Below, piece by piece: positions 52,512-59,450 of a stretch of 64,000 bases of DNA. The stretch comes from Salinispirillum marinum (lineage in GTDB: Bacteria > Pseudomonadota > Gammaproteobacteria > Pseudomonadales > Natronospirillaceae): the NCBI RefSeq assembly GCF_042651565.1, contig NZ_JBHSDF010000003.1. One strand, written 5' to 3'. The first letter of the stretch is position 1, and every line of letters starts with the position of its first letter. The notes under the pieces were generated by a model, which was not told where the DNA came from, ran no database searches, and saw only the letters and a program-made list of their open reading frames with translations. Position numbers and translations under genes: made by a program.

Positions 52512-52559
52512 TAGTGAAACCTGACGATTTTAGACCCCCAAAATCGTCAGGTTTCACTA
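52512..52559. repeat. Perfect 20-base inverted repeat with 8-base loop
   Basis: TAGTGAAACCTGACGATTTT at 52512-52531 is exactly the reverse complement of 52540-52559, with loop AGACCCCC. There is no T run after the right arm, so it is not a plain terminator. It could be a protein-binding site, a structured RNA, a transposon-derived element or the edge of the accessory region. No second copy was seen in the window. Confidence 0.85.
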
Positions 52560-52788
52560 TGGTGTTGCAGAAAATAACAGTGTTATTCTAACCCCGTTGA
52601 ATGTGAACGGGTGAAGGACACCCCACCCTAGGGACGTAATCCACCAAGGTTGATGGAAACGAAGAAGGAATCTTTAACAGTTCACCGACACACGCTAAAG
52701 GAACACACTGAGCCAAGGATGGCGCCCCTTTTTATAAATCTTATAGAACCTGTAATTGTGACCAAGATCTCATTTTGAGAACAAAGGT

Positions 52789-52817
52789 TTGACCGTTTTT
52801 TTGATCAACGCTAGATT
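52789..52817 (+). promoter_or_regulatory. Predicted sigma-70 promoter of the secretion cluster
   Basis: TTGACC (52789-52794) and TAGATT (52812-52817) are separated by 17 bases. They match the -35 consensus at five of six positions and the -10 at four of six. A transcript would start near 52824 and have a leader of about 100 bases before the first acyltransferase-like gene. Confidence 0.45.
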
Positions 52818-52859
52818 CTTCGGCGTTGGTTTGAAATGACAATAGCAGAGCAGATTTAA

Positions 52860-52879
52860 CTCGGTGCTCACCGAGCACC
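52860..52879 (+). promoter_or_regulatory. Alternative hairpins in the leader of the first acyltransferase-like gene
   Basis: CTCGGT (52860-52865) can pair with ACCGAG (52870-52875), or GGTGCTC (52863-52869) with GAGCACC (52873-52879). The two are mutually exclusive. They lie between the predicted promoter and the gene start at 52925 and might act as an operator or an RNA switch; no factor is known. Confidence 0.4.
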
Positions 52880-52924
52880 CAGAATGGAATATTTAAATAG
52901 GATCAATGGAAACAGGAGCTTTCC

Positions 52925-53428
52925 ATGAACACGGATATAACAAGCCCATTGGCACCTGTAGCAGTACCACAAAACGGACAACTCAACCTGTTTACCGCGT
53001 TGGGTATCATTACCGATTTGTGCATCAACCACGGCGACTATAACGAACTTACCATCGAAGCACTGATGGCGCGTGTATTGCCAGCGCTACAAGCTGGGCA
53101 AGCTCATATTGTATTCGACCCCCAAAACCGACCACTGGGCTTCGCCAGTTGGATTGTTGCCGACGACAATCTACACGATCGGTTAACGAAAACCCCATCA
53201 TTGGCGGTCATTAACAATGCATCCTCTATTAATAACATGGATGCTGTTGACCCAGATGCGGCCAACCCAGAACAGCAGCACCTATGGTTTGTTGACCTAA
53301 TTACCCCGTTTTCCAGTACCCTGCCGCTAATCATAAGCCTTAAAGAGCGATTTTCGGCGTTTCCGACTGCTTGGGCACTGGTGGGCAATATCCCCGATAC
53401 CGCTACACAACCCAGAAGGATTTGGTGA
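52925..53428 (+). CDS. HlyC-type toxin-activating acyltransferase-like protein without the catalytic His
   Basis: 167 residues. The HlyC/RTX-toxin acyltransferase pattern is seen in ALGIITDLCINHGDYN, EALMARVLPALQAGQAHIVF, RPLGFASWIVADD and LWFVDLITPFS. In HlyC the catalytic His follows the WLW-type helix. Here the aligned position is Asn40 (DYNELT, against DYHKTW in the next gene), while the aspartate (Asp124 in FVDLITPF) is kept. An insert around residues 90-115 (SINNMDAVDPDAANPEQ) is unusual. The protein may be an inactive partner of the following gene or bind the substrate. GGAG lies upstream of the ATG, and the stop overlaps the next start (TGATG). Confidence 0.78.
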   Translation: MNTDITSPLAPVAVPQNGQLNLFTALGIITDLCINHGDYNELTIEALMARVLPALQAGQAHIVFDPQNRPLGFASWIVADDNLHDRLTKTPSLAVINNASSINNMDAVDPDAANPEQQHLWFVDLITPFSSTLPLIISLKERFSAFPTAWALVGNIPDTATQPRRIW

Positions 53429-53934
53429 TGGAATTGCAGCAACCGTCTTCGTCCCCCGAGGTGCCTGAACTCGGCTACCACGAAGCCTTGGGCATTATGC
53501 TATGGCTGTGCAGCCATGCGGACTATCACAAAACATGGCCATTGTGGGCGGTAGATAACGACTTGGTGCCGCCGCTGATACATCGCCAATTCAGAATCTA
53601 CTTCGACGAACACCGAAACCCGGTAGGGTGCGCCACATGGGCATGGCTAAGCGAAGAAATGAAAAACGTAATGATTGCCGGCGGGACACTGGAATTTGAT
53701 GACTGGCGCAGTGGTGATCATCTGATGTTTGGCGACTATATAGCCCCGTGGGGTCATGCAAAAAACATTTTAAGCGACCTACGCACCAATGTGTTCCCCA
53801 AAGAAATCGCTTTCAGTTTGGGTCGTAACCTAGATGGTTCTGTACGAAAGGTCTATCACTGGAAAGGTAAAGAATCCAAAGAGAAGATTTTGATTAACCT
53901 GGTAGCAAAGAACGAAAACACTGCAACGGGTTGA
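53428..53934 (+). CDS. HlyC-type toxin-activating lysine acyltransferase
   Basis: 168 residues from ATG 53428; the earlier in-frame ATG at 53371 lies inside the first gene. The full HlyC pattern is seen: GIMLWLCSHADYHKTW with probable catalytic His34, LVPPLIHRQFRIYFDEHRNP, CATWAWLSEE, SGDHLMFGDYIAPWG with Asp103, and FPKEIAFSLGR. HlyC enzymes move a fatty acyl chain from acyl carrier protein to internal lysines of a secreted toxin. No RTX toxin is in the window; the nearest candidate substrate is the lysine-rich segment of the glycine-rich protein encoded 236 bases downstream. That link is inference. Confidence 0.85.
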   Translation: MELQQPSSSPEVPELGYHEALGIMLWLCSHADYHKTWPLWAVDNDLVPPLIHRQFRIYFDEHRNPVGCATWAWLSEEMKNVMIAGGTLEFDDWRSGDHLMFGDYIAPWGHAKNILSDLRTNVFPKEIAFSLGRNLDGSVRKVYHWKGKESKEKILINLVAKNENTATG

Positions 53935-53949
53935 TCAAACGAGGGCATA

Positions 53950-54071
53950 TAGAAACGTCACGAGCGAAGCAATGGCAAGGCAAAATTTGACGAAAACGCG
54001 CAGTTTACTGAAGGTAAATGAGCATTTTGAGGAGAGTTTTAACACAGCCAGTGCAAGCGCAGTAGTTTCTA
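53950..54071. repeat. 122-base imperfect palindromic element
   Basis: The ends TAGAAAC (53950-53956) and GTTTCTA (54065-54071) are exact inverted copies. Inside, AGCAATGGC is matched by GCCAGTGC, stretches of A by stretches of T (AAAACGCGC with GAGCATTTT), and the centre is TTTAC-TGAAG-GTAAA. A long imperfect stem results. It looks like an intergenic repeat family of marine gammaproteobacteria that I partly remember (GCAGTTTAC...GTAAATGAGC core), but the identification is uncertain. It lies between the acyltransferase gene and the leader of the glycine-rich gene. Confidence 0.65.
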
Positions 54072-54083
54072 AGTGTCGTCAAG

Positions 54084-54131
54084 AATTCAGCGGGTGCTGA
54101 CACACCCGCCGAATACCGCCCAAGGGCGGTT
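54084..54131 (+). promoter_or_regulatory. Two-hairpin RNA leader of the first glycine-rich gene
   Basis: Hairpin 1 (54085-54114) pairs ATTC-A-GCGGGTG with CACCCGC-C-GAAT, 11 pairs and one mismatch. Hairpin 2 (54115-54130) pairs ACCGCC with GGCGGT around CAAG, followed by TTCCTTAAAA. The same layout with the same spacing is in front of the second glycine-rich gene at 63794, with changed bases that keep the pairing. It ends about 40 bases before the start codon, leaving the AAGGAGAG ribosome site free. It may act as an attenuator or RNA switch. Confidence 0.6.
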
Positions 54132-54170
54132 CCTTAAAACCGTAACGAAACAATTTCAAGGAGAGACATT

Positions 54171-54872
54171 ATGTCTAAAGTATACAAGCGTAGCAATGCA
54201 GTGGATGTTATCGGTGGCGTCGTCTTTGGAGGCGGCGGCGGTGGCGGTGGCGGTGGCGGCAGTAAGAGCAAAAAGGCTAAAAAGGCGAAAAAAACCACCT
54301 CATCAGTAGTTAAGAATTCGAATACTACATCGAATTCAGGGGTGGGAAACAGCAGTTCACATTTCGTAACTAATTACAATTCTAACGCCGGGCCGGATAA
54401 CGCTGGTGTTAATGGCACTCCTCTTTCGATAAAAGAAGGAGGAAACGGTTTTTCTACAGGGAGTTGGGAATTAACAAGTGTAACTCTCGGCGCTGGTGCT
54501 GGTGTCGGCGTAAAATACAATCAATCTGCTGGGAGTCAAACGCTAGTCGACCTTCATATCGGTGGAGGCGTTTCTGGAGGTTTGAAGATAACGGGTAATG
54601 ATGTGTCTTTGGTAGGTGATGCAACGATTGGCCTGAGTGCGAACGCAGGAAACAGGGAGGTAGGTATTGCTTCAATGACCTTGGATGCAGAATTTGACAC
54701 CAATAATGGCCTGAGTCATGAGTTTAAATTCAGTTCGATTCTAGACACAGCTTCCGCTACCTCAAATGGATCAGGCGCTAGCATTAGTAGTGGTCCAGAA
54801 ACTGTGAGCTATGGAATAAAACTCGGAATACCCCAAATATCAATCGAATTACAAAAAGTACCAGCATATTAA
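54171..54872 (+). CDS. Glycine-rich secreted protein with conserved N-terminal VDxIxGxVFG motif (candidate exported substrate)
   Basis: 233 residues; AAGGAGAG precedes the ATG. The N-terminus reads MSKVYKRSNAVDVIGGVVF, then 11 glycines (20-30), then a segment with seven lysines in ten residues (32-41, SKSKKAKKAKK). The second protein at 63880 shares the start. A Ser/Thr/Asn-rich region (42-90) leads to a part that alternates like beta strands (SWELTSVTLGAGAGVGVKYN, LVDLHIGGGVSGGLKI, GIASMTLDAEFD) and ends KLGIPQISIELQKVPAY. There is no standard signal peptide and no RTX nonapeptide. The VDVIGG part is similar to a double-glycine leader. I infer that it is the substrate of the exporter and acyltransferases. 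It could be a bacteriocin, pore-forming toxin or adhesin. Confidence 0.75.
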   Translation: MSKVYKRSNAVDVIGGVVFGGGGGGGGGGGSKSKKAKKAKKTTSSVVKNSNTTSNSGVGNSSSHFVTNYNSNAGPDNAGVNGTPLSIKEGGNGFSTGSWELTSVTLGAGAGVGVKYNQSAGSQTLVDLHIGGGVSGGLKITGNDVSLVGDATIGLSANAGNREVGIASMTLDAEFDTNNGLSHEFKFSSILDTASATSNGSGASISSGPETVSYGIKLGIPQISIELQKVPAY

Positions 54873-54884
54873 TCAATATGGGAG

Positions 54885-54911
54885 GGTGCCATTTAAATGG
54901 CACCTAATTTT
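54885..54911 (+). terminator. Palindromic hairpin with T-rich tail after the glycine-rich gene
   Basis: The 20 bases 54885-54904 are a perfect palindrome (GGTGCCATTT followed by its complement), extended by a G-T pair, then TAATTTTT. It begins 12 bases after the glycine-rich gene stop, and the T-rich part touches the next ATG (54913). It probably ends most transcripts and lets a fraction read on into the export genes, so that the substrate is made in excess. Confidence 0.65.
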
Positions 54912-54912
54912 T

Positions 54913-55710
54913 ATGAAAAAAACATTAATCATAGCACTGATACTTTTACTCTTGTCGATTAATTTGAATGCTAATTCAATTAATATGTTTCCGTATTACA
55001 AGAGCATGGCCATTAATGCCAATACTAAGGAAAGGGTAGAAAATTTTTCAAAGACATTATTAGATCTCATTAGATCTGGGCCAGAAAATTCGCAGCAAAC
55101 GCTATTGATTATGGCCTCGATGTCCTATCTCCAAGAGGGGGTAGAAGCAGAAATATTTAACCACTTGTTGGACGGAGAGCACTCTTCTGATTGCAGAGTA
55201 ATAAGTTATTCAATGATCAACGAGCCTAGACAGTTTTATGAAACATATGGAACAAATATAGATTCTAGGCTAGATCTTATACGCTATCTAGAGTCCTGCG
55301 ACATGCTATCGTATGAGGAAAAAATGGTTAATACTTATCTGATAATGAGGAGTCTTATGGCTTTTTTTCCTGACAATAAAGAACTGCATTCATTACTATT
55401 GAACAATATTGAGACGCTCTTAGATAATAGTAATTCCTATTTACTGTCATGGCATTACTTATCCAGAGGATTTTACTACTCCAGGGTTTGTGATTGCTTG
55501 GACAACATAGATTACGCCGAACATTACTTCGACGAAATAAGGAAAATATTATCATCCAATGATTACGCAAGGTCGGAAGTAATTATATCTTTCCAGCTCA
55601 TGTCTATTCTTGAAATCGTTAGATCGAATTCACTGCCTAAAGAAATATCAGACATTTATATTGAGGGCATTAACAGTCTTGGCCTAAGAATTGTAGATCA
55701 ACGAGTGTAG
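54913..55710 (+). CDS. Unrecognised exported protein, AT-rich
   Basis: 265 residues from ATG 54913; an upstream start at 54886 lies in the terminator palindrome. A signal peptide is clear (MKKTLIIALILLLLSINLNA). The mature part is alpha-helical with repeated Leu and Ile patterns (LLDLIRSG, LLNNIETLLDN, YAEHYFDEIRKIL), somewhat like TPR or other helical repeats, and has five cysteines after the signal peptide, which may form periplasmic disulfides. The gene is far richer in A and T than its neighbours and uses rare-type codons (ATA, AGA), suggesting separate origin. Between the substrate and the exporter genes, an immunity or periplasmic chaperone role is possible, but this is a guess. Confidence 0.65.
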   Translation: MKKTLIIALILLLLSINLNANSINMFPYYKSMAINANTKERVENFSKTLLDLIRSGPENSQQTLLIMASMSYLQEGVEAEIFNHLLDGEHSSDCRVISYSMINEPRQFYETYGTNIDSRLDLIRYLESCDMLSYEEKMVNTYLIMRSLMAFFPDNKELHSLLLNNIETLLDNSNSYLLSWHYLSRGFYYSRVCDCLDNIDYAEHYFDEIRKILSSNDYARSEVIISFQLMSILEIVRSNSLPKEISDIYIEGINSLGLRIVDQRV

Positions 55711-55741
55711 AATTCAAATAACGAAAAATCCTTAGGACTTT

Positions 55742-58099
55742 ATGATACCTACAAAATTGAAAGTCAGTAGCATAAACCAATTTGACCAGATATTGTCCGT
55801 CCTATGCATGTCCGGCCGCATTGGCATGACAGCGGCATCCTACGCGGTTGACAATCACATCGCTACGGGCGTGCTTGCCTCCAAACTGGCAGAGCTGGAC
55901 GGCATTGCGGTGCGCTATGTGTCTTTTGCTGAGCTGCCTCTATCTCTTTTGTCGGCCTCTCCTCAACCTCAGTTACAAGCTTTGTGCATATCTGAACATG
56001 GCGACACAGCAATTATTACCGGTGTTGATGGCGATCGTTTGACGCTGAACAACTACTTCCGTGTGAACGAAGTGGTGGATACCTTTGTCGGTACATGGAA
56101 GGAACTCAAAGCCGATTTAGGTCTGTTGGATACCTTAATGGTGATTGAACGCTTGGAGGCGAAAACGTCTTCAGCTGGCTTGGGTGCGCTCCCTAAGGAA
56201 AATGTTGATATTGAGTCAGACACGGCAAACCCCAAAGCTAACCTCGCGAATGCTCGCTTTGTATATACCCATTTCTTTCGCCAAAAACAGTATGCGTTGG
56301 GCATTATTGGTCTGGCGGTGATGTTGGCTTTACTGGGAGTTGCAACCCCGCTCGGCTTTCAGACCTTTACTGATAAAATCCTGCCGTATTCGGCGGTGAA
56401 TTCGTTGGCGGTGATTGCGGTGTTGTTATTGTTGGCTGCTGTCGCCACCAGTGTGTTGCAGTGCGCACGGGATTATCAAGAAAGCGTGCTGTTTGCTAAA
56501 TACCAAAACGGTTTGGGTAAAGACGTTTTTCGCCGTTTGTTGGCGATGGATGTGCCCTATTTTGACCGCCGCAAAGTGGGTGATTTAACCAAACTGGTAG
56601 AACAGGTTGATGAGGCGTCAAATTTTCTCGTGCGGCAGTTGTTGTCGTCCGTGGTGTCGGTCATTTCCTTGTTTGTGGTGCTGCCCATTCTCTTTATGTA
56701 CAGCGTGAAGCTGTCGTTCATTGTACTGGGCATTGGGTTGTTGATGGCCTTTACCGTGGGCGTTTCGTTACGGCCGTTACGTAACCGCGTGATGCAAGCC
56801 TATGCCTATGATGCGGGGTTTCAAAGTACGCTTATTGAAACCTTAAAAGGCATGCGCACCATTAAGTCGTTAGCCAATGAGTCCTTTTTCCGCCACCGCG
56901 CCAACACCAGCTTGGAACACAACCTGTACGGTGGTTTTAACGTCGCGCGTTTGAGCAACGTGGTGCGCGCGTTGGTGAGTTTTCAAAGCCAGTTGATCAC
57001 CATTGCGGTGATCTTCTTCGGGGCGCAAGCGGTGTTTTCCAGCCAAATGACCATCGGCCAGCTGATAGCCTTTAATATGCTGGCGAACAATGTGGTGAAC
57101 CCGTTGATGTCGCTGGTGATGACCGCCAGCGGTTGGGAAACCTTTAAGCTCGCCCGGCGAAAATTGAGCGAACTCACGCCACCTGAACCGCCCGCCTTGC
57201 AGCTCAGTGAGCACGACATCAGCCTGAACGGCGACATCGAATTCCAAAACGTGTGGTTTCGTTACCCGGCCAGTGAAGATCGTGAGCCGACTTCTGCCAA
57301 TGCACAAGTCGATACTGCCGACTATGTATTAAAAGGCATTAACCTCACCATAAAGCAGGGCGAAATCATTGGCATTGTGGGTGGCAGTGGTTCGGGGAAA
57401 TCCACCCTCGCCAACCTGTTGCTGGGGTTTTATAAGCCACAGCGCGGCAAGATCAAGGTCAACGGCTACGACATTGATTTGGTAAAACCCGAGCATTTGC
57501 GTTCGCGCATTTCTTCCGTGCAGCAAACCAACTTCTTGTTCAACACCAGTGTGTTGGAAAACGTGCATTTGGGGCGGTTGGATTCCGATGTGAACGACAT
57601 CATGCAGGCTTTGCAAGATTCCGGCAGCGCGACCTTTGTGGATGAGATGCCACACAAGTTCCTTACCCCGTTGACAGAAGACGCCGGCAATCTGTCCGGC
57701 GGGCAACGCCAACGCTTAGCCATTGCCCGTGCCCTGGTACGCAACAGCGATATTTTGCTGTTCGATGAAGCCACCAGTGCGTTAGACAACCAAACCGAAG
57801 AGAAGATCAAAGACACCATTTACAGTGCGTGTGAACACAAAACCGGCATCATCATCGCCCACCGCTTGAACACGCTGTCGTATTGCCACCGCATTGTGGT
57901 GATGCAGCATGGCGAAATTGAAGCGGTCGGTACGCACGATGAATTGCTCGCTGGCGATAACAGTTACCGCCGCATGTGGGACAGCATGCTAAAGCGCGAT
58001 GAAGCCTTGCACAGTTTGGCGTTATCGACCGAGCCGCCTGTTGTAGCGGAAGCCGATATACCCAATGACAGTCTTCCCGAGGTGCGCCGTGCAGTATAG
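55742..58099 (+). CDS. Type I secretion ABC exporter with degenerate C39-like domain
   Basis: 785 residues. The N-terminal domain (about 1-140) has the C39 peptidase shape (ALCISEHGDTAIITGVDGDRLTL) but neither the QxxxxxCG catalytic cysteine context nor the usual D-P; the equivalent end reads LNN. It is thus like the HlyB domain that binds rather than cleaves substrate. Six membrane segments follow from residue 175 (YALGIIGLAVMLALLGVA, SLAVIAVLLLLAAVATSV), then the ATPase: Walker A IVGGSGSGKST near 545, signature LSGGQRQRLAIARAL, Walker B ILLFDEATSALD, HRLNTL. It exports an unfolded protein through the HlyD and TolC partners that follow. Confidence 0.92.
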   Translation: MIPTKLKVSSINQFDQILSVLCMSGRIGMTAASYAVDNHIATGVLASKLAELDGIAVRYVSFAELPLSLLSASPQPQLQALCISEHGDTAIITGVDGDRLTLNNYFRVNEVVDTFVGTWKELKADLGLLDTLMVIERLEAKTSSAGLGALPKENVDIESDTANPKANLANARFVYTHFFRQKQYALGIIGLAVMLALLGVATPLGFQTFTDKILPYSAVNSLAVIAVLLLLAAVATSVLQCARDYQESVLFAKYQNGLGKDVFRRLLAMDVPYFDRRKVGDLTKLVEQVDEASNFLVRQLLSSVVSVISLFVVLPILFMYSVKLSFIVLGIGLLMAFTVGVSLRPLRNRVMQAYAYDAGFQSTLIETLKGMRTIKSLANESFFRHRANTSLEHNLYGGFNVARLSNVVRALVSFQSQLITIAVIFFGAQAVFSSQMTIGQLIAFNMLANNVVNPLMSLVMTASGWETFKLARRKLSELTPPEPPALQLSEHDISLNGDIEFQNVWFRYPASEDREPTSANAQVDTADYVLKGINLTIKQGEIIGIVGGSGSGKSTLANLLLGFYKPQRGKIKVNGYDIDLVKPEHLRSRISSVQQTNFLFNTSVLENVHLGRLDSDVNDIMQALQDSGSATFVDEMPHKFLTPLTEDAGNLSGGQRQRLAIARALVRNSDILLFDEATSALDNQTEEKIKDTIYSACEHKTGIIIAHRLNTLSYCHRIVVMQHGEIEAVGTHDELLAGDNSYRRMWDSMLKRDEALHSLALSTEPPVVAEADIPNDSLPEVRRAV

Positions 58100-59450
58100 C
58101 TTTAAGGAAATCCATGCCCTGAATTTGCTGAACGATAACCCGGAGTTCAGTAAGCGGTTCAATATCCCCTTTGATCTCAAGCTGATGACCATCGTGGTCT
58201 TATGTGTGATCGCCGCCGCCATCACCGGGGCCATTCTCTTTAAAGTCGACAAAATTGTGCCCGCTCAAGGTGTATTAGAAACCCGTGCGCGCCTGTTTGA
58301 TGTGCGCAGTACCCAAGCCGGATTTATCGACCAGATTTTAGTTGAAGAGGGTCAGCATGTTGCCGCGGGTGACACCTTAGTGCGTTTTGATACCGAACAG
58401 TTAGAGCTGGAAATTGCCCGCCTGGAACGAGAACAACAGACTCTCGCGCGCAGCATCTGGACGGAGTTTTATCAAATTCATGCGCATGTACCCGCAGCAA
58501 CGCGCACGCAATTAACCGCGACCCTGACCGATATCCCGGATTCGGTCAGTGTCCTAGGCTACGACGGCTATTTGGCCCGCACCTTGAACGATACCTTAGC
58601 GGCGCTTACGCAAAAAATGCAAAGCATCGACAGCCGCAAGCAATCCACCGAGCGGCAACTGGCGTTGACCCAACAAGCCTTTGCGCTGGAACAGGATGAG
58701 TTTCACCGCCTGCAACGCTTGGTCGACCAAGGCATTGAAAACCGCGTGCAACTGGAACAACAACGCAAACGCTTGTTGGAACTGGAGGGTAATCAAGAAT
58801 CCCTGCGCGCCAACCTCTTAGCGGATCAACATGAACAAGACCGCCTACAGCTGGAACGCGAGCAGCGGCAAAACGAATTTGTGCTCGAACGCTTGTTGCG
58901 CCTGCACGAACAACGCGACCAATACGAACAAGTGAATCTCCGCTTAGCCGTACAACAGCGTACCCTGCGCGACCAAGACATTCGCGCTCCGTTTGCGGCG
59001 GTGGTGGATGCCATTGCGGTACGCGGTCAGCGTGAGGTGCTAGACCAAGGGGCAACGCTGGTGCAGTTGCGGCCCTTGTTTGATCAGGATGATTTGGAGA
59101 TCGACATTCAAATTCCGTCGAACTACGCCGTATGGGTCGAGCCGGGCATGACCTTTCGTGCCAGCTCCTTAGGCAATAACCCCGACGACCACGGCTATAT
59201 TCATGGCTATGTGGATTTTGTGTCGGAGTCTACCGATGTGGTGGAAGGGCAACGCATTTACCGCATGAAAGGTCGCATTACCGAGATCAACCTGAGTGAA
59301 CGGTCCGACCGCCAAGGCGCAGCAGAAACTTTTTTACGCCCCGGCTTGCAACTGTCGGTGGAAGTAAAAGCGGGTGAACGCCGGTTAATCAATTACATCT
59401 TTGACCCCTTCACCAAGTATTTGCGCACCGCGCTGCGGGAGCCATCGTGA
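58089..59450 (+). CDS. HlyD-type membrane fusion protein of the exporter
   Basis: 453 residues from GTG 58089 with GAGGTG upstream; ATG 58065, also in frame, overlaps the exporter gene by 35 bases and has no site. A short cytoplasmic tail is followed by a membrane helix (LMTIVVLCVIAAAITGAILF), a lipoyl-like half (FIDQILVEEGQHVAAGDTLVRF), a long coiled coil (about 115-295, rich in Glu, Gln, Arg), the second lipoyl half (IRAPFAAVVDAI), a beta-barrel and the HlyD end (ERRLINYIFDPFTKYLRTALREP). It links the exporter to the outer-membrane channel across the periplasm. The stop overlaps the next start (GTGA). Confidence 0.92.
   Translation: MQYSFKEIHALNLLNDNPEFSKRFNIPFDLKLMTIVVLCVIAAAITGAILFKVDKIVPAQGVLETRARLFDVRSTQAGFIDQILVEEGQHVAAGDTLVRFDTEQLELEIARLEREQQTLARSIWTEFYQIHAHVPAATRTQLTATLTDIPDSVSVLGYDGYLARTLNDTLAALTQKMQSIDSRKQSTERQLALTQQAFALEQDEFHRLQRLVDQGIENRVQLEQQRKRLLELEGNQESLRANLLADQHEQDRLQLEREQRQNEFVLERLLRLHEQRDQYEQVNLRLAVQQRTLRDQDIRAPFAAVVDAIAVRGQREVLDQGATLVQLRPLFDQDDLEIDIQIPSNYAVWVEPGMTFRASSLGNNPDDHGYIHGYVDFVSESTDVVEGQRIYRMKGRITEINLSERSDRQGAAETFLRPGLQLSVEVKAGERRLINYIFDPFTKYLRTALREPS

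Larger units (their letters stand above)
52189..52924. other. Long intergenic region before the secretion cluster
   Basis: 736 bases. It holds a hairpin right after the barrel gene (TGTCATG 52214-52220 with CATGACA 52227-52233, no T run), an AT-rich stretch (52380-52520), a perfect 20-base inverted repeat (52512-52559), further small stems (CCCGTT with AACGGG near 52593-52612), and a probable promoter at 52789. One short frame, 52653-52778, would give 41 residues but has a weak start signal and no recognisable product. This region separates the conserved pilus block from the accessory cluster. Confidence 0.6.

Noticed and set aside
52653..52778. 41-residue frame in the gap before the secretion cluster
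   Set aside because: Weak start signal, no recognisable sequence, and it ends before the predicted promoter.
54073..54309. 78-residue frame running through the leader and start of the glycine-rich gene
   Set aside because: It is alanine/arginine-rich in the part that overlaps the glycine tract, as a frameshift of GGC/GGT codons would be. The phrase NTAxxRFLxT that it shares with a short frame at 63804-63887 follows from the nucleotide identity of the leaders.
54171..54872. RTX toxin
   Set aside because: HlyC-like genes and a type I exporter are near, but the protein has no GGxGxDxxx nonapeptide repeats and no acidic calcium-binding pattern.
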